Shown here one piece after another: positions 22,396 through 34,601 of a stretch of 64,000 bases of DNA. Numbering within the stretch: the first letter of the stretch is position 1; every line of letters starts with the position of its first letter. The notes under the pieces were generated by a model. The model did no database searches. It had not been told where the DNA came from and saw only the letters and a list, made by a program, of their open reading frames with translations. The position numbers were made by a program, and so were the translations under genes. Origin of the DNA: Pocillopora verrucosa (taxonomy: Eukaryota; Cnidaria; Anthozoa; Scleractinia; Pocilloporidae); the NCBI RefSeq assembly GCF_036669915.1, contig NC_089322.1, positions 16,872,719 to 16,936,718 on the forward strand. The letters are read 5' to 3'.

Positions 22396-25300
22396 CAGAA
22401 CATAAATGTCGATAGAGGAAAATAATTATCTTACCCCAACCTTGAGTCAGTTTTTTGAATGGTAACTTCTTGGTTAACAAAAATAAAAGTGTCTTGAGAG
22501 TTGCGACGTAGCGATCGAACCATGCTCATGTGAATTTATTTCTTTTTGTCTCTGATGCTTAAATAAATATCATTATTTAAGTTAATGACTTTTAAAGGCG
22601 CACCCCTTAGGCCGTTTTCTCTGAATTAAAATTCAAACTTAGCTCCGAGGCTTTAGAGAATAAAACAAAGAAAATCACATCGAGGTTTTATTCCCCCAAG
22701 CCTCGGAGTCACGTTAGAATTAATATGACGGAAATGGCCTATTACTTGCCGGCAAATAGCAAAATGAAAGTAAATAAGGCGTAAAGAGTTATCGCAAACG
22801 ATAAAAATAGATTCTAACAATATTTCAAGGTAAATATGTATGACATGTGGGTGTTCTTAGTTTTGCGAATAGTTGCCTACAAACCACAATTTTGTTGAAA
22901 GTACGTACGTGTAATTGACGCCATTATCATGACCACGCTTAGGGTATTTGTCGAAAAGAAGCTCTGAGTCACGTGTCACAAAGCCAAGGTGTCAAAAATA
23001 CTTCATGTTTGATTCGCTCGGCTCATTGTCAGTGCAGTTGGAAATTTATCGACAATCTTGACATAGTCACTGTTCAGTAAAGTCATATTACAATTTAATA
23101 AAGCTGTTAGTCAAAATTACGGTTCTCGAATTAAACCGAGGTAATTTTGTCGAAATGTAAATTTTCATTAAGTCTTGAGAAACGACAAATTAGTTAAAGT
23201 AGATATTAGGTTACCGTAACATTCTTTTGTCGTTTTGCCTCAATATATAATTTTAAAAATGAAACTTCAACACTCGTCCCAAAATGACCACATCTTGTAA
23301 ATGCAACGGAAGGAAGATTAACGATCAGGGCTCGCTATCCAAGCGGCTCGCTATCCATCGGTTGGAGATTTATCCAGTGGATAGCGTTATCCACCTTTCG
23401 ATTAATCTGCTTTTTTTTGGCAAACGACGGTTTGGCGAGAGTCACGAAGGAGAGAGCAAAAGTGACGGATGCACCCGCTCTCCTTCCTTCCCCCCCCCCC
23501 CTCCCCCCAGCGAGCGGCGTCTGTTAACTTAAACGAACTAGACTCTTCATCTCCTTCCCCCCCTTCCTGGTAAATGGAAACGTAAGGATAATGTTACAAA
23601 GTAAATATATATTTATTAAAATCATTATATACAATTCAAGCGAGAGTAACTTGTTATTCTCTTGTTATACCTAATAATTTCACGTATTAGAAAAAGCTAA
23701 ATTGTTGATAGGGTTTTATTATTCAATAAAAACGTGTTTTTCTACTTTCAATCTAATACTCTATCTACACCAAAACTAAAACGACTTCTGAACCTGTTTT
23801 GTCCAACACAATTTCAAATGTGTTCTTGACAGAAGCTACTCGGACTGATCTTTGTCGCCTTCAACTTTAGCGCAGTGATTTCTTGAACCAGTTATATAGA
23901 AAATTTAGTCTCTCAGTGTTCTATTTTTTTGATTTTCATCTTCTTAAACCTGTTTAAACTAAATATGGTTTATTCGCTTGATGTGATATGAGTCTTTCAC
24001 TCCCCGTGAGTCAATTCTCCCGACTGATGACTCCACATTTCTTTTCAAGCTACGGTATCCAGTCATCCATGAAAATTGGAATTTTATCCTGAAAGGTATC
24101 GAAATCCCTGTTGATTATTGTGACAATTCTCATAACTTCTCTGTTGGAATGTGTATCAGAACTGTTGGGAGATTTTATGTAATGAACACTCGTAGGAGAG
24201 AAAGAGGTAAGCTATAATTCAACTGTAACCAACTTCAGGATGTTGAAGATATTGAAATGAATAAAAATTTAAATTGATAAACTTAAATTTGACTTTAGTC
24301 AAAAGATTTTCTGTATTGATGGATTCAGGCACCTATGATAGCCTGAAAATTTTGGAAGCTTGATCTTTTTGTAGTTATTTTTCATGTTGCCCTCAATCCG
24401 CAAAAATAGGGTTCCCTTAGGAAAATTACTCCTTTAAAAGTAAATGCTGGACAAATTTATCATCCTCAGTCAAGTTAAAAATTCCACTTGAGAATTAAAG
24501 CCACAATTCGTATTTGTTATCTTTGAACGCACTCGAAATATATATTTGTTAATTATGACCAGTACAAGATTCTTCTGTATAAACTCAAGAAGTTTGAAAA
24601 TTCCTTTCCTCGTTAATTTTGTTCTGCTTGTTAAAAAAGAAAAATCGCCAATACGCAATGAAAAAAAAAAATGCCACAAAATGTTCATGCCCTTAATAGT
24701 CTTATACTAAACACCTGATCGGTGTTCGCATTAATCAGTACACGTTTTTTCAGGAGTACGTCAAGTTTCTAGGCAATGCAACTCGCTACATTACAACTGC
24801 ACGCTCATAAAAAGAAATATATTTCATTTTTCAAGCAGAACTTGAGTAAATTGTTCTTTAATCAGTTTCCTGAGCAAGAGTCCTGATAAAGTCATTTACG
24901 CTTGGAGGAATTCAATTGCATCATTGCAAAGTTTTCTTAACAAGTTTCCCGTTTCCAAACATTAAAATATTAGTCTTTAGCCCAGTGGGCATGTAAAACA
25001 AGGAAAGAAATGCCTGTTCTTTCAACGACGACGCCTAGAGAACCTTGCCTTATATGGCAAAGAGGGTTCCAAACTACTTCTAGTAAATTAGGCTTCTAAA
25101 CATATTGGAGGATACACCTAGTACGTCCTTAGTTGACCTCTGAGGCTTTCAAAGTCCACCTGCAAAAATCACCAAAAAAAATTACGACAGACATGTTGAT
25201 TGAAAAGTGCCGTACCTTGGGATAATATATTCGAATGACGATAAACTAAACGGCATTTTTAAAAATAATATGTAGACACTGAATTGAGGGGGTCTGATCA
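22396..25300. other. Non-coding flank of unit B, resumed homology to A
   Basis: It aligns to 8,965-11,880 of unit A. It includes the palindromic MITE at 22,613-22,745 (GGCC ends, CTCCGAGGCTT arms), a poly-C run near 23,492-23,501 and the empty site of the A-specific insertion at 24,218-24,228. B carries about 180 bp at 23,390-23,570 (after GTGGATAGCGTTA) that A lacks. No gene seen. Confidence 0.55.
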
Positions 25301-25542
25301 TGTTTACAGTCTACCGTTATAATAGTATAGAGATAGGTGCTATTGTTGTATATTCTTCACACCTCCTTGCAACGGCATTCGGTCGTGTCGTCATAATCGT
25401 CGGTTTCCGGGAGTTCCTCGAGAATGTTATAGAAAGGGTCTTGGTTCTGATCGCTTATAGCCTCGGTTTGGATTGGCTCGCTATGGATTGGCTTGCAGCG
25501 AATTGGCACGGTGTGGACTGGTGCGCGTTTGATTGGCGCTAA
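25300..25542 (+). other. Open frame of 80 codons ending in a Trp pentapeptide repeat
   Basis: ATG at 25,300, stop after GCTTTG..GATTGGCGCTAA. The last ~25 codons come from five 15-bp repeats reading LDWLA-MDWLA-ANWHG-VDWCA-FDWR. The frame is kept open in unit A, but without the start. I recognise no family. No splice context or paralogue outside the duplication is visible, so it may be chance from a 15-bp repeat. Confidence 0.3.
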
Positions 25543-25660
25543 ACCGAAAAAAAAAAGTAATATGAATGGTTTAAAATTGAAGGATCTGCCACGTGGTTTG
25601 TGTAAATTAAAAGTTAAGCTTCGTTAATTTTTTAGATCAAAATTCACAATCCCTTTTTCC

Positions 25661-25860
25661 TTAACCCTGTAACTCCCAGAGGTGATGAAATGTGATATAT
25701 CCATACAAAATCCAGCAAACAGGTAATGAGAAGACTTAAACTTATCAGGTAGAAGATGTTATGCTGATCTAACACCAAGTTCTCGTAAGTAGTTCATAGG
25801 GAAAAGTGTTATACCTTAAGGGAGGAATTCACAATTAGATCTTGGGAGTTAAGGGGTCAA
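25661..25860. mobile_element. MITE with TTAACCC ends (unit B copy)
   Basis: This is the unit B counterpart of 12,189-12,400: starts TTAACCCTGTAACTCCCAG, ends ATCTTGGGAGTTAAGGGG. Confidence 0.72.
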
Positions 25861-26047
25861 ATAACCATACACCTTGTTCGTCCACTGTTGCCTATTTTGC
25901 GTTGTTTTATCGTAACGAACTTATAATACAAAGTTTCCTTCAAAATGAGGTTGTTAAGTGTTCATTAAATGACTTAAAATATCTTGTAGCTTCTTTTTAA
26001 GCCAACTGCTAACTGACAGGTCACCGTATTGTCCGGAACGATCACGA

Positions 26048-26647
26048 CTCTATGGCAAGGAATCACTTTGGTACGGTGGAAATTAAGACTTTTGAGGACT
26101 CACCGGTAGATGGTCTGTTTTGCCTCGCTAATCCGTGATAACCAACATTTCTTATCACCACTGGCTCTTCATAAATGGATTCCCCCTAACGAGCAAATAA
26201 TAAGAATTACGTTTGATATTTTCTAATGGAGAAATTTTTAAACTGAACTGAAAGCTGGTCTTCGCCATTCGCGTTTGTTTTAACACTATATTCATGTTTT
26301 TATTCCCCGTTCGTAATTAATTGAATTCTGTCTTTATGACACTGTTAACGCCACATTTTTGTCTTTTTTTTTTATTGAAATAGCGCTGCCTAGACGAAAA
26401 AGACTCCAGAGTCTTGAAGGATATTCGAAGATCTGTACAAGGATCTTTGTTGACCTTTTTGAAAAGATTCGAGGATCCTGAGAGACATCTGAATGAAAGG
26501 ATCTTGGCGATTCGTCTACAATCTTGCGAAGACATGTCCATTCAAGTTGTCCAAAAAATTTCTGAACAAATTCTTTAATCCACTTCAATGTGTTCAAGCT
26601 TTGATAATAGCGAATTATTGTAAGTTTCTAAGATTTTCTCCTTATTG
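26048..26647. other. Downstream region of gene Y with a GATCCTTG-rich repeat
   Basis: The stretch 26,390-26,560 repeats AAGATCCTT/GGATCTTTG-like words and looks like an interspersed repeat. A minus-strand AATAAA (plus TTTATT at 26,371-26,376) lies about 270 bp past the Y stop and could be its polyadenylation signal. Confidence 0.4.
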
Positions 26648-29600
26648 TCACACCTTTGTAGGCAAGGGGGGCAAAGGCCCAAGTCTGGATAATCTTTTTG
26701 GTGCTTCAGCGGTTTGCCCACCGATGGAAAGGACCAACCCAGCATCGTAAAACTCGTTATCTGTTGTAGAGAAGAACATATCATTCCTCCATTTTAAATG
26801 AGTGAACTCCACAAAGGTAAATGAGCTCTTTCACGATTTGTGCATCTTGAGAAATCAACCATCATTTTTCCTACTGTTTTTTACTGTTTTATTATGGCCT
26901 CTCAAAGTTTTCTCTTTTATGGAACTGGTATTTAGAAGTCTTCACTAAGTTAAGAGGATTTCACTTGCACAGTGCAAAGAAACAAAGACTTACGAACGGA
27001 GGTGCGAATCGGTCTTATGCCTGCTGGTCTTCTTGGCTCCTGTTGGGAAGGGAAGAAATCACTGTTAGCCTTATTGTTGCAAGAGAAGGGGCAAATGGGC
27101 GTGAATTGGACACAAAATGGATAACAAGGAAACAAGGCAAGCAGAAAGGCCCTTACGACGGAATCCTTCTGGAATTTGAATAGAAACGTGGTTTGCTCCA
27201 AAATACACGATTCTACTCGAGGGAAGTGAAAATGAAAAGCTAAGGACCTAGCTGGCTCTTCTATCTTCGTTTCCAGGGTCTCTCTTCTCCACGCTCTCTT
27301 GGACCGCCTTAAAGAGAGACCCTGGAAACAAGGTAACCAGTATTTCATAGGTTAGGAGAAGAGAAATTGACTAATGTGAAAAGGGTGTGTCCGAGGCTAA
27401 CGAGCATAAAGGTAGTGGTACTTTCTCTGTAAGGAGCGAGCAGGCCTTGTTAAAACTCGTACCAGGAGAGTGACCGGGTTATTTGTTTTGCTGCGTATGA
27501 CTTACTAAACTAACTTACAATGATGGAAATCCAAATTCGCTTACCTCATAAGGTGGTGCTGAAAATGAACCAAGAAAATATCATCATAATGTCAAAATAA
27601 AATGGAATCTTCTACAAACAATACATTGAACTAAAATGCAACCCAAACTGTTGCAGTAACGTTAATCAAACTTTTCAATCAAAACGGTTCGATTTTGAAT
27701 ATTATCTGTAATGAATGATTCCGTTTCCGACTTACAACAACTGGCTAAAATGAATCTGACCAAGTTTAAACTAGAATTTCAGAGTTTGATCTGTGAACGC
27801 AACGAAAACATACACACCAAAACAACTCCAACTGAGTGAAATCACATCACGTGATCACGTGATTAATAATCAACAAGTCAATATCAACTAAGGGGGATCC
27901 CCTGAATACCGCACATTGACCATATTCTGTCTTTCTTCCTTCGCCAGTACTCGGTTTGAATCATGGATCGGTCTTTAGTTATCGTCTGAGGAGAGGGGTG
28001 AGGGAGGGGTGGAGGAGGGGTGTGACAGGGGGAACAGAGGGGGGTGGGGGCAGTCGTCTTTAACAGAAATGATGGAGAGTCAATAGAAAAGTAACTGCTC
28101 ATAAGGGGAGATCAATTGAATACTACAGATCCTTAGGGAGGGGTCAGTTAAATGTTAGTGACGCAACCAAAATCCTCTGCTTCCCTGTCCACAGGCGATG
28201 AATAACGACCGGTCCATAGCAAGGTATTCCATAATTTCTATGTATAGTACCTCATTTCATACACCTTGTTGTAAAAGCTGAATTTCGGCGTAGCTATGTT
28301 TTGTGCGAGCGGCAAATTACCTTTCACGTGAGTTGAAACACAATACATTTATTCGGTGTAATGGCAAAATTGAAGGATGAAACAAAAAGCAACGATTATC
28401 CAAAATGCACAAATCTTGATTTAGCTCCTTAGAGATCATTTAATATATTTGACCATTTTTTTAACATAAATTATCATACATTTCTTACCTTTCGGACGCC
28501 TTTGAAGTTTCAACCTGAGAATAAAAAGCAAACTATTGAGAAAAAAAATTATTGAAGCAGCAAAAAAGCCTGTGTATTACATCTGAGTGATACGAGTTCG
28601 CAAGTTATAGGACAGATTCAAAACTGAAATTATTTAAAAAAATATATGAAAGAATGTGAGGATTACTGACATATTTTGATATTAGAAAATGAAAGGGTTG
28701 ATTTGAACTCACCACAAAGGCCCTCCTTTTCTCAGCATTACAAAACAAATGAGTCCAATTCCCATCACTACTGACAGGCTCACACCGACTACGATTACAC
28801 TGTAATTCTTTATTGCTACTCCTCTGTTTTGTCCAGCAAAATTTTCTCCACGACCTCCGTTACTAACACCTCCCTTGAAAAAAATGAAAATACACTTTTG
28901 GAATTAAATTTCAATCAAAAAGCAATGTTGTCTATTTAGATTAAATGCTCGATGATTGCCATAAGTTTCGGTCCATAATATCGCCTTGTGACTGGTCAAG
29001 AAAGCCACGCCTCCCTATGTCGACCAATCAGATGCAAAACTTAACTGGTCGTGATTTGTTAATCGCGTTTTTCCGCATTTCTTGTAGCTTGCAAGTTTTT
29101 ACTTTGATTTGTCATACGACGTGCATTTAGTCGTTTTGCTCATTCTGCCAAAGATCGACCAAGCTCGGTACAGAGTCAAACTCAGCCAAACATTTACCAA
29201 ACAAGACTACATTTGGTTGTTTTCCCATTCGGTCCTACGAGCGGAAACCTTGTAGTTATCACTAAAGGAAAAGGAACTCATACTGTTTCGACGGTTTTCC
29301 CGACAGCCCTCATAACCCGTAAAATCGATTAGTAAACACCTTTAAATGGCGAAGGCACAATTTAGGTACAGTTTGACTCAAAAATCCCAAATTCACTTCA
29401 TTTTTTGTACAGGCGACAAAACATATTACGTCATTAAAATTTAAATCATTTGGATAAACCACTGAGCGCGCGCCTGAAATTGAACACTAAAAATGAAACA
29501 AAGTCCGTAATTGCACGCACCAAGTGAGTTCTTTCAAAGTTTTTTCTTATCAATTTCAAAATAAATACAGAAAAAGGTTGCAACACGTACTACTCCCAGC

Positions 29601-32600
29601 GCGGCCTATTTCGCCAAACTGACACCATGAATTAACAACCTCGTTTCCAGGGCCTTTTCCCTTAGCTGGGAATGGGGCGTAATCCTTTTCCCGCCCCACC
29701 CCCAACTCCACCCCCAAGTAAGGGAAAAGGCCCTGGGAACGAGGTTGCATGAATTAAGTACTATTTACCTTTGCTTCATGCGAGCCGTCTGTTGGTTCAA
29801 CTTTCCCCTCTGTTACCGCCACTTGACTTGGTCCATCTGTGGTAGGTTGACTCGAGGATAATGCTTTTATGAAAAATATAGTGTGTTGCGATGATTATGC
29901 GGATTTGAAAAAAAAAAGCTTTGTCAGCCTTGGAACCAGAAGGCATATCGCCCTTAGCTTATCCCGGATGTATGAGGTGACAAGTAGTATTGTTACTCCC
30001 TCCTGGACCAGTTGCCAGTTCATCACAGGTTATACCACCCTCCCCCCCCCCCTTTCCCCGAATTTCGTCAGGTTTCCCTAACATTCTCCGTACCCATTTC
30101 ACTCAGCCATTGTACGAACCAGATTATAAAATAATGTATTATTTACATAAAAGCAGTTGCTAATTTTTTTCCATAGTCAGATTTTTCTCGTCGTCAAGAG
30201 CCGGATTTATGAACGAATGGACAGATCGCTCGATAAAAATTCCAATCTATCCACATTTTTAGCCTCGTTAGCTGTATTGAGTCGTTTTTAGTAATTATTA
30301 CTCATCACAGCTGCTATTTCTAGATCCTCCTCATGTCTCTGATATTTGGATTGGTCTTCAAGGCTTTTAAGAGAAAACAGTCTCTTATTTTGATCTTCTA
30401 AAGTCTATAAAGCTTTAGGTAAATACCTGCCAGACTATAGTTTCCTTTGGACTTGACCACCAAACATCCATGTGTTATATTTTGTCCAACGCAATAGAAA
30501 TCAAAGCTCAGTATCAGTCCATAATATTTTCTATCAAGACCTTTATCCCACTGTAGGTAAAAAGAGACATACTTGGTGATTTATGATTAAAAGAAACGAG
30601 TATCACGTATGAAAACTTCAGCTTGTGGGGGATACCCTGGTGCATTTGTGGTCACATTCGAATCAGGACTCCAGAGCATCATTCTCAACCAGTACTGTTT
30701 GTCATGCTGTACTAGGCCGCTCTGAATTTAATTCTGTCTAAGAAACCCAGAAGTGGTAACCATGCAAATGAAAGTTACTTAAATAACTTAATTTTTCACT
30801 CCTTTATTGAGGTACCGTTTTCTTAGCCGTTTGAGACTAGCTTAAGATTTGAACTCAAGTCTGTGGATAAAACCAGGGGCGTGAAATTCTTGCAAATGGG
30901 AGCTTCTATACGCAGTTTTTTTCATGCAACATTTTCATTGTTCGTGACACCCGATGCTACAGTAAAAACTCACGTATACGAACCATATTTTTTTCAAGTT
31001 AATCTCCATAGGTTCTTATATCATTGTTGTTTACTGTGAAAATTAGGCTACCAGGGTCTTTAATCAAGTAATGAATTTTTTGTTTAAAAAAAAATTATAT
31101 TCATGGGTGTGGCTTTTATATTGGTTCATTCACACATTTTGCCCTGAAACGCAGAAGCCAAAGTCAACGAAAGTAACCCTACCATGATGCTCATAATTTA
31201 CATTTTCTGAGTTTTGTGCAGAATAGGAACCTGTTGTGAGATTTTGTCCCAGAATAATTCTTTTTTGAAGGGTGCCTAACTGGGACAATCTGGCCTAACA
31301 GGTTCATAAAATTTAGGTTCTTACTTTTACGGGTTTTTGCTGTATTTTATGTAGGCCTGTCATAATAGTGTGCTGGTATGCGTGTTACCATTCAGTGAAA
31401 CAAGTAGAACATTTGTTAGCATCCTGTAAGAAGCAGGGGAATTCTAATTACAATATAAGGCGAATAAGGAAGTAAAATTTCTCAATTTACCAGTAAGTTC
31501 CACCTGTTACCATTCCTGCCACGCGTTAGTCGAAAGACTGAGTTCGGTCCTTTATTAATCCATTGTGCCGTATTCAGTTGATAATACAAATGTCTGAGTT
31601 CAATACCAGGACACTGGAGTGGCCGATCAATCTCAACTTCAAAGGTAATTATTCCTGCCCTACTAAAGTCCTTCACAGGCATCAGTCTTTCTGTTGGTAT
31701 AGTGGTCAGCTCGCACACTTGATTTAGAAAAGAGAGTGACAAAACAAGTCCTTAGTTCATGTTTTCGTTTTTGGCTTCCTCCAGAGTTTTTTTTTTTTAA
31801 AGCTCCTGACATTTCAAGTTAAAATGCCTTGACTATTTTTAAAGGTTAACGGTACCTTGAAGGGAGAGTAATGGGATTTTTCACAGTCTGGGATTTTTGC
31901 TTTCAGGCAAGGGTCTCGCTTAAATGATTAAAGTAACGATGCAAAAGTTAAATAGTAGTCTCGTGTCTGGAAAGTCTCGGATTTTACCCTTAACCACTCC
32001 GAATCTAAACGGCTTGAAGTCATAGTCATAACAAAGATAAAGACAGTCCAAAACAACTGTTTGCCAAGATTTCTGGCTAACAGAGCGTTACATCAATGTA
32101 AGACGCTGGATCACAGCCACGCGATGGAATAGTCCATTTTACAGTTGTGTGCTTGGTTGCCAAGCCTTTGAACAGGAGTGAGGCTAAGGGTGACCTTGTT
32201 ATGATACAAACCTTGCTGCTTTTGAAATGCAAATTAATTTGTTATCATGCTAACTAGATTCTGGTCTCTAACACAACAAGGTCACCTTCAGCCTCACTCC
32301 AAACCAAAGGCTTGGCAACTAAGTACACAACTGTAAAATGGCCTATTCCGTATGGAACAACCTAAGAATTATCTAGTTTTTTTTTCAACCAGGCAAAAAC
32401 TGAAACTATTCACATTTGTTAAGTCGATAGAAATAAGTGAGATGGTAAGTTTTGAGCTCGGTAAAGAAATAGAGAAAGATGTTTTTTCGTCTTGTCTCGA
32501 GCGTGGGACAAGAAAAAATTTTGAGTCCCCATGAAGGGACTTTCGCTCACCGCGGAGCACGGAATCCGAAGCTCTGAGGTTCGATTCCTCGTGGGGACTC

Positions 32601-34601
32601 AGAAATGTTTTCTTTGTCCCACGCTCGTGACAAGACGAAAAAACATCTTTCTCTTTTTGTTGAGTTATTGTTGTCTCGAGTTTCATTCTCTACTTTTCCT
32701 ACTTTCTGCTCTAAATGTCTAACATCATCCAATTCAATTTCATTTTTGATTAAAAAAAAACACGACAATTACAGAGGATTTGCAACAAAAGTGCAGCAAA
32801 TTTTGCAAAACACAGTAAAACGATGTTATCCTTCCGCTCATTAACGATGTCTTCGGTTTTTAGATTGGCAGCTGAACATACGTTAAGGACTCTAAGAAAA
32901 CCACGACGGTGACAATAACGAGAAATGAGCGGAGCAAAAGACCAAATGAGCCAAACAATAGCGCAATATGTGGGTTTTAAAACTTTGTAAATTTCTTTGC
33001 AGTCCCAAGAGAGAGAAAAAAAGGAAATCAGCAATGTCTACGTTCGTCTTAACAAGGGAACCTCAATTAGTCACGTTTTACTTTGAACCCAACACTACAT
33101 TCACATATGAAGACGAAGGGAAAATGTTGCACCGTCAGAAACTGTTAGCGCATCGAGCTACTAGTGAAATCCATTGGGTAAAAGAAAGTTGTTTTTTATG
33201 GCAACACCTTGCCACACTTTAGTGACTTCTTAAACTCTTTTATGTTGCTTTTATACGTGGTTCGTCTCTTACTTTAATCCAGCTATATGATAACGACGTG
33301 TTTTTCGATGATTTTGTTTGTCTTGTGATTGATAGTGGGCGACGCACTGACAACGTCACGTATAAAACAAGTCAGTGTCAGAAAAAAAGTTTGGTTGAAA
33401 AGAAAATGAAAAAAAAAACAATGAAAAAAAAATAATTATCAAACCTTCACGTGTACTAACTTGGAGTACTCCAGAAAACACGTTATATTCTAAACTTGAA
33501 CAGTTGAACGTCGGAAAGTAAATCGAAACCGCAAAAAAGCGGTGAATGTTTTGTGCGTTTATACCCGTCAAACAAATCGTTGTTTTTCACTAAGAGCGCG
33601 CGCTCAAAATTGCATACCCCGCTAATCGTAATATTCAGTATGGCGTTAGTTTCTGAGAGCAACTTTCCTATTTTTCTCTTTTTGCAACACGATTTGTTGT
33701 GGGAACGGTAATACCCAGACATGGAAGTAAGAAGTTATATATCCTCTGGAAAAGTATGTTTTCCAGCGTATTTGAGAGGAGTAAACAGATTTAAGCTTTA
33801 TAACATCACTACACTGTCATAATTAGATGTTACTGTATCAGTGGAACTTACAGATATTGTGTCATATCTGTGTATGCAATTCTTTAGAAAGGTGTGTTCC
33901 AAACACCCAAAAAGGGAATAGATATCAAGGAAAAACCTATCAAGACTTCTAGTGAAGGCGAGTGAAGGCGAATACACCGACGGTTTGAAACGTAATGAAT
34001 TGTAAAGAAATTAACAAATTGAATTTTAGAAGTAGTAGATTTACGACGTGTTGTGGTCACTCTTTTCAGGTTGAATCGGAATTTGGCCCGTCAGTATTTG
34101 TGGCAGGCGGAAAACCACAACTTCCCTAAAGAAACCCTCGAATTAAGGACTGAACTAATAGCAAATTTGGCAGGGGCCATGAGTTAAACCATACAACAGA
34201 GGGGAAGGCGAGCGCTAGACACCTCAATATCTCTGCTCCCGTTAGGCTCATGACCGCTTTAAAATCATAGGAAATAGAGTCTTACCAGGGTCCACTCGTT
34301 CATTCTCTACACAAGTTCCACTATGGACGATGTAATTCGGAAATCTGAGGCTACATTTACAAATACAGCAATCTCCAGGTTTACAGCCTGCATTTCCCAA
34401 AACTTGTAAACATCCCAGAGGACTGCACGTTGAGATGGGATTGGAAAATGAATCAACGTCACCCATTCCGTTTCGCTTAATGGAGCGAACAACGCTGAAC
34501 GCCAACCCTTTGCTAAAGAAAAAACCAGCTAATGTTGAAATCACCAATGAAAGCGTGAAGATGATGCTGGAATTGGTATTGTTAAACGCACAGTTCTTCA
34601 T
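26648..34601 (-). CDS. Gene Y: single-pass receptor-like protein, short tail, 9 exons
   Basis: Exons: 34601-34286, 31717-31491, 30550-30427, 29863-29769, 28873-28713, 28514-28489, 27558-27545, 27039-26994, 26760-26648; all phases fit, giving 373 aa. A hydrophobic N-terminus (residues ~13-36) should be a signal peptide or anchor. It is followed by a Cys-rich part (CCICKC..YIVHSGTC), a two-Cys exon 2, exon 3 (YGLILSF..C..GCLVVKSKG), a Ser/Thr stalk, a membrane helix at ~278-301 and a 72-residue tail. The tail has a basic patch (LKLQRRPK), APPYE, RLGPLPPLP (matches the SH3-ligand pattern RxxPxxP) and C-terminal TKV (class I PDZ pattern). No kinase domain. Not a family I recognise; paralogous to X and Z. 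The two small exons (26 and 14 bp) are the least certain. Confidence 0.75.
27268..27335. mobile_element. Short palindromic MITE in gene Y intron 7
   Basis: TTCGTTTCCAGGGTCTCTCT and its near complement AGAGAGACCCTGGAAACAAG face each other around ~25 bases. The ends resemble those of the 29,636-29,747 element (CTCGTTTCCAGGGCC). Confidence 0.65.
29636..29747. mobile_element. MITE with 19-bp inverted ends and 10-bp TSD
   Basis: It starts CAACCTCGTTTCCAGGGCC and ends with the near-perfect complement GGCCCTGGGAACGAGGTTG. The direct repeat CATGAATTAA flanks it (29,626-29,635 and 29,748-29,757). A 10-bp duplication with long ends suggests a Mutator-like origin. It lies in intron 4 of gene Y, close to exon 4. 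Confidence 0.85.
32126..32349. mobile_element. MITE with ~75-bp inverted ends (CCATTTTACAGTTGTGT family)
   Basis: The left arm CCATTTTACAGTTGTGTGCT..TGGTTGCCAAGCCTTTG..GGTGACCTTGTT is repeated inverted at the right (AACAAGGTCACCTTCAGCCT..ACAACTGTAAAATGG). The core is ~75 bp. I recognise this family from coral sequence. Confidence 0.85.
32471..32654. mobile_element. Palindromic MITE with tRNA-like core
   Basis: The arms AGAAAGATGTTTTTTCGTC and the complement GACGAAAAAACATCTTTCT bracket the element; CGAGCGTGGGACAA also pairs. Inside, GAGTCCCCAT and GTGGGGACTC pair like an acceptor stem and TGAGGTTCGATTCCTCG looks like a tRNA T-arm. No full cloverleaf can be drawn, so it is tRNA-like only. Short ORFs crossing it are artefacts of the palindrome. 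Confidence 0.75.

Larger units (their letters stand above)
12589..26047. repeat. Tandem duplication unit B (about 13.5 kb)
   Basis: This is the right copy of the segmental duplication. The A/B junction follows CGATCACAACATGG; B ends at CGATCACGACTC near 26,047, the counterpart of the A end. It is longer than A mainly through the piggyBac-containing block (19,841-22,395), a minisatellite (15,061-15,420) and a ~200-bp insert near 19,525. Confidence 0.9.
31780..34280. other. Gene Y intron 1 with two MITEs
   Basis: Apart from the elements at 32,126-32,349 and 32,471-32,654, this ~2.5-kb intron shows only short chance ORFs and poly-A/T runs. No exon with proper splice flanks was found in it on either strand. 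Confidence 0.5.

Noticed and set aside
26334..26597. Extra 3' exon for gene Y
   Set aside because: The frame of exon 9 meets TGA at 26,648 directly, and the open stretch is built of GATCCTTG-type repeat words.
27884..28102. Possible gene Y tail exon rich in Pro
   Set aside because: Its Pro codons come from a GGGG/GAGG-rich low-complexity run, and no splice sites in the needed phase flank it.
32505..32600. tRNA gene
   Set aside because: Acceptor- and T-arm-like parts are present, but no D arm or anticodon stem can be folded; part of a MITE.
32369..32768. Overlapping frames on both strands near 32.5 kb
   Set aside because: Mirror-image frames created by the palindromic MITE at 32,471-32,654.
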